A stretch of DNA of 6,835 bases from an uncultured Planctomycetota bacterium (lineage in GTDB: Bacteria; Planctomycetota; SZUA-567; JAFGNG01), in assembly GCA_947311175.1 (NCBI GenBank), contig CAMZKK010000226.1, positions 1 to 6,835 of the forward strand, written 5' to 3'. The translations under genes were made by a program, and so were the position numbers. Under the pieces are notes generated by a model. The model was given only the letters and a program-made list of their open reading frames with translations. It was not told where the DNA came from and did not search any database. Shown here in pieces: positions 5,801 through 6,835 of this stretch (position 1 is its first letter; each line of letters starts with the position of its first letter).

Positions 5801-6539
5801 AAAAGTTTATATTGCGGTTAAAAGAAGACTTCAGATTGGCGATAAGATGGCTGGCAGACACGGTAACAAGGGGGTTGTGGCTCGTATTCTTCCAGAGGAA
5901 GACATGCCAGTGTTGCCAGATGGAACTTCTGTAGAGATGGTATTGAATCCACTCGGTGTTCCTAGTAGAATGAATGTTGGACAGATTCTAGAAATCCATT
6001 TGGGTTGGGCTGCGAAGACTCTTGGTTTTAGAGCGGTTACTCCAGTCTTTGACGGAGCAACAGAAGCAGATGTTAAAAAAGCACTTGTTGAAGCAGGTCT
6101 TCCTGAAACCGGTAAAGAAATTTTAATAGACGGAAGAACTGGAGAACCATTCCATACGCCAACTACTGTTGGTTATATGTATATGATTAAACTCCATCAC
6201 CTCGTTGCTGAAAAGATTCATGCTCGTGCTACCGGACCTTATAGTCTTATTACTCAACAGCCACTTGGTGGTAAAGCCAGAAATGGTGGTCAACGATTTG
6301 GTGAGATGGAAGTTTGGGCACTAGAAGCCTATGGTGCGGCAAGTACATTGCAAGAAATATTGACCGTAAAGTCCGATGATGTAGATGGTCGTACTAAGAT
6401 GTATGAGTCTATGGTTAAGGGAGAGAATTCTCTGAAACCTGGTACTCCGGTTAGTTTTGAAGTATTATGTAGTGAGATTAGGGGACTAGGACTTAATATG
6501 AAGCTTGAAAAAGATAATCCTTTTCAAAGTGACGATTAG
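2841..6539 (+). CDS. rpoB: DNA-directed RNA polymerase subunit beta
   Basis: The complete 1232-residue subunit forms half of the polymerase active-site cleft with RpoC and carries the rifampicin pocket. In order: the N-terminal domain with MPNLMQTQ; IGEIPRMIGGGEF, NGAER and QRSPGV (residues 109-140); a lobe region (about 220-310) where E. coli carries an insertion; the rifampicin region LSQIVDQTNPLSQL-VNERRLSAL (440-462); ETPEGTNIGLI (491-501); NFED with Glu737/Asp738, matching E. coli Glu813/Asp814; a charged helical insertion (about 855-970); GDKMAGRHGNKGV with Lys1002 and Lys1010, matching E. coli Lys1065/Lys1073; and the C-terminal clamp segment EVWALEAYGA (1157-1166). Asn455 replaces the histidine of E. 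coli position 526. The protein is about 110 residues shorter than E. coli RpoB (1342). rpoC starts 41 bases downstream. Confidence 0.99.
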   Translation: MEVRYYGKAHPGLDMPNLMQTQREFYSDFLQEDVPPKERKDDGLEAVLRESFPIESYDGNYSIEYLGYDLGAPRYTPDQCRQLGVTYSSPLKVCLRLNRAEPVDEWIYIGEIPRMIGGGEFVVNGAERAVVTQIQRSPGVDFALEKHASGKLLHTCRIIPERGSWIQVEVTAKDQLTVRIDRSAKIMATTFIRALSEDFGTDAQILRAFYPTEVVDITPRTAPNLVDTVAVSEIVNNESGEVILESGTRLTDFVIENLISLGIKKLEVITDKIDELILNTFAADGSHTHEEAIKQIYARLRPGNPIQLQKAKDFIHERFYDEKRYNFGIIGRFRLNRKFGIKDDEDTTLKAGDFLNICMYILKLRAGQGEIDDIDHLQNRRVRSIKDLIMDEMRKGLLKLRRGVREQMAIKPVDEIQPHQLINSQAVSSSIDYFFQQGELSQIVDQTNPLSQLVNERRLSALGPGGLNRKRAGFEVRDVHTSHYGRICPIETPEGTNIGLIVNLAIYGSINDLGFLITPYREVSKGKLTGKIVYLRADEETDKYIAQADITIGKNGKIEQDQVVVRYQEDITSVTPDMVDYMDASTCQMVGVSASLIPFLEHDDANRALMGSNMQRQAVPLLRPQVPLVGTGMEKVIACNSGMVVTADEDCEVIYADAFKIITSSKEQASGERTYKLHKYKGLNEGTCLNQTPIVKVGEKIKKGEALTEGAATDGGNLALGRNLLVAFLSWEGYNFEDAILVSEKAIKDDFFTSIHIEELTTEIHETKVGREEITRDIPGVSETALRNLDEEGLVAIGTKVRGGEILVGKIAPKSKSEYSSEEKLLRAIFGRAGEDIKNDSLEVPSSIEGYITKVQRFSRKMSLTDEQKRENRKKTKQIESEMQDIVCGEIIQKFERLTKLIGSNPVNKRTGRVLKIPRDAEYERLVELNNECEMGELDVPAAKRKAVYAICLEHDKRIQLLQTRNEVEIGRIKRGDELKPGVIEKVKVYIAVKRRLQIGDKMAGRHGNKGVVARILPEEDMPVLPDGTSVEMVLNPLGVPSRMNVGQILEIHLGWAAKTLGFRAVTPVFDGATEADVKKALVEAGLPETGKEILIDGRTGEPFHTPTTVGYMYMIKLHHLVAEKIHARATGPYSLITQQPLGGKARNGGQRFGEMEVWALEAYGAASTLQEILTVKSDDVDGRTKMYESMVKGENSLKPGTPVSFEVLCSEIRGLGLNMKLEKDNPFQSDD

Positions 6540-6580
6540 TACTGGATAATAAATAATTATTTTTGGAGTGTTAACTCAAT

Positions 6581-6835
6581 ATGCCTAAGAGCGCAGATAA
6601 AACCAAATACAGAAGTGTTAATAATTACGGTTCAATTACTATTAAATTGGCAAGCCCTAATGACATTAGGAGTTGGTCGTATGGAGAAGTAAAGAAGCCA
6701 GAAACCATTAACTATCGTACCTACCGTCCAGAAAAAGACGGGTTATTTTGTGAAAGAATATTTGGCCCAGAGCGTGATTGGGAGTGTTCTTGCGGAAAAT
6801 ATAAAGGTAGTAAATATAAAGATATTATATGTGAT
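6581..6835 (+). CDS. rpoC: DNA-directed RNA polymerase subunit beta', N-terminal fragment (3' truncated by window)
   Basis: Only the first 85 codons are visible, open to the window edge. The segment SITIKLASPNDIRSWSYGEVKKPETINYRT in two parts, then RPEKDGLFCERIFGP, is the standard RpoC N-terminus that builds the clamp. The zinc-binding motif begins with Cys69, Cys71 and Cys84 (ECSCGKYKG and DIICD). The fourth cysteine is expected about three residues on, just beyond the window. In E. coli the matching ligands are Cys70, 72, 85 and 88. The ATG is supported by TTGGAGTG (GGAG 6565-6568) with a 12-base spacer, the longest in the cluster. No terminator or promoter is seen in the 41-base gap after rpoB, so the two genes are almost certainly co-transcribed. 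Confidence 0.97.
   Translation, partial: MPKSADKTKYRSVNNYGSITIKLASPNDIRSWSYGEVKKPETINYRTYRPEKDGLFCERIFGPERDWECSCGKYKGSKYKDIICD

Noticed and set aside
1..6835. A hidden accessory system, mobile element, CRISPR array or RNA gene
   Set aside because: All coding space is taken by universal genes in their standard order. I saw no repeats, inserted sequences, tRNA cloverleaf or phage-like genes on either strand.

Overview
This window is a stretch of bacterial core genome. All genes are on the + strand, in the order nusG (3' end only) - rplK - rplA - rplJ - rplL - rpoB - rpoC (5' end only). This is the widely conserved cluster that links an elongation factor, the L11/L1/L10/L7-L12 ribosomal stalk proteins and the two largest RNA polymerase subunits. 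The DNA is AT-rich (roughly 40% GC by eye). From recalled family patterns, not a search, several residues point to the Planctomycetota or a close PVC relative. These are QATPAPPVG and QFNDRT in L11, LMPSPKSGTVT in L1, MIGGGEF and NGAER in RpoB, and the GKYKG/IICD zinc region of RpoC. I hold this placement with moderate confidence.

Layout. Bases 1-321 hold the C-terminal part of NusG, including its KOW domain. A 132-base gap (322-453) has only a weak promoter candidate. rplK, rplA and rplJ follow with short gaps of about 43-44 bases. An 80-base AU-rich gap with two small hairpins precedes rplL, which has the most complete Shine-Dalgarno sequence of the cluster. Between rplL and rpoB lie 153 bases with a strong 12-bp inverted repeat (terminator or attenuator), followed by a structured rpoB leader. 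rpoB is complete (1232 codons). After 41 bases rpoC starts and runs off the window at codon 85, inside its N-terminal zinc-binding motif.

How the genes work together. L11 and L10/(L7-L12)n form the GTPase-associated stalk, and L1 forms the opposite, mobile stalk next to the E site. RpoB and RpoC build the polymerase active centre. NusG binds the polymerase and couples it to the ribosome or to termination. The rplL-rpoB hairpin fits the need for several L7/L12 copies per ribosome but far less polymerase.

No accessory or unknown system is visible: every long plus-strand reading frame belongs to a universal family. The observations worth a second look are an asparagine at the rifampicin-pocket position that is histidine in E. 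coli, the attenuator-like hairpin, a possible two-state RNA leader ahead of rpoB, and the lack of room for a classical L10 leader directly upstream of rplJ.
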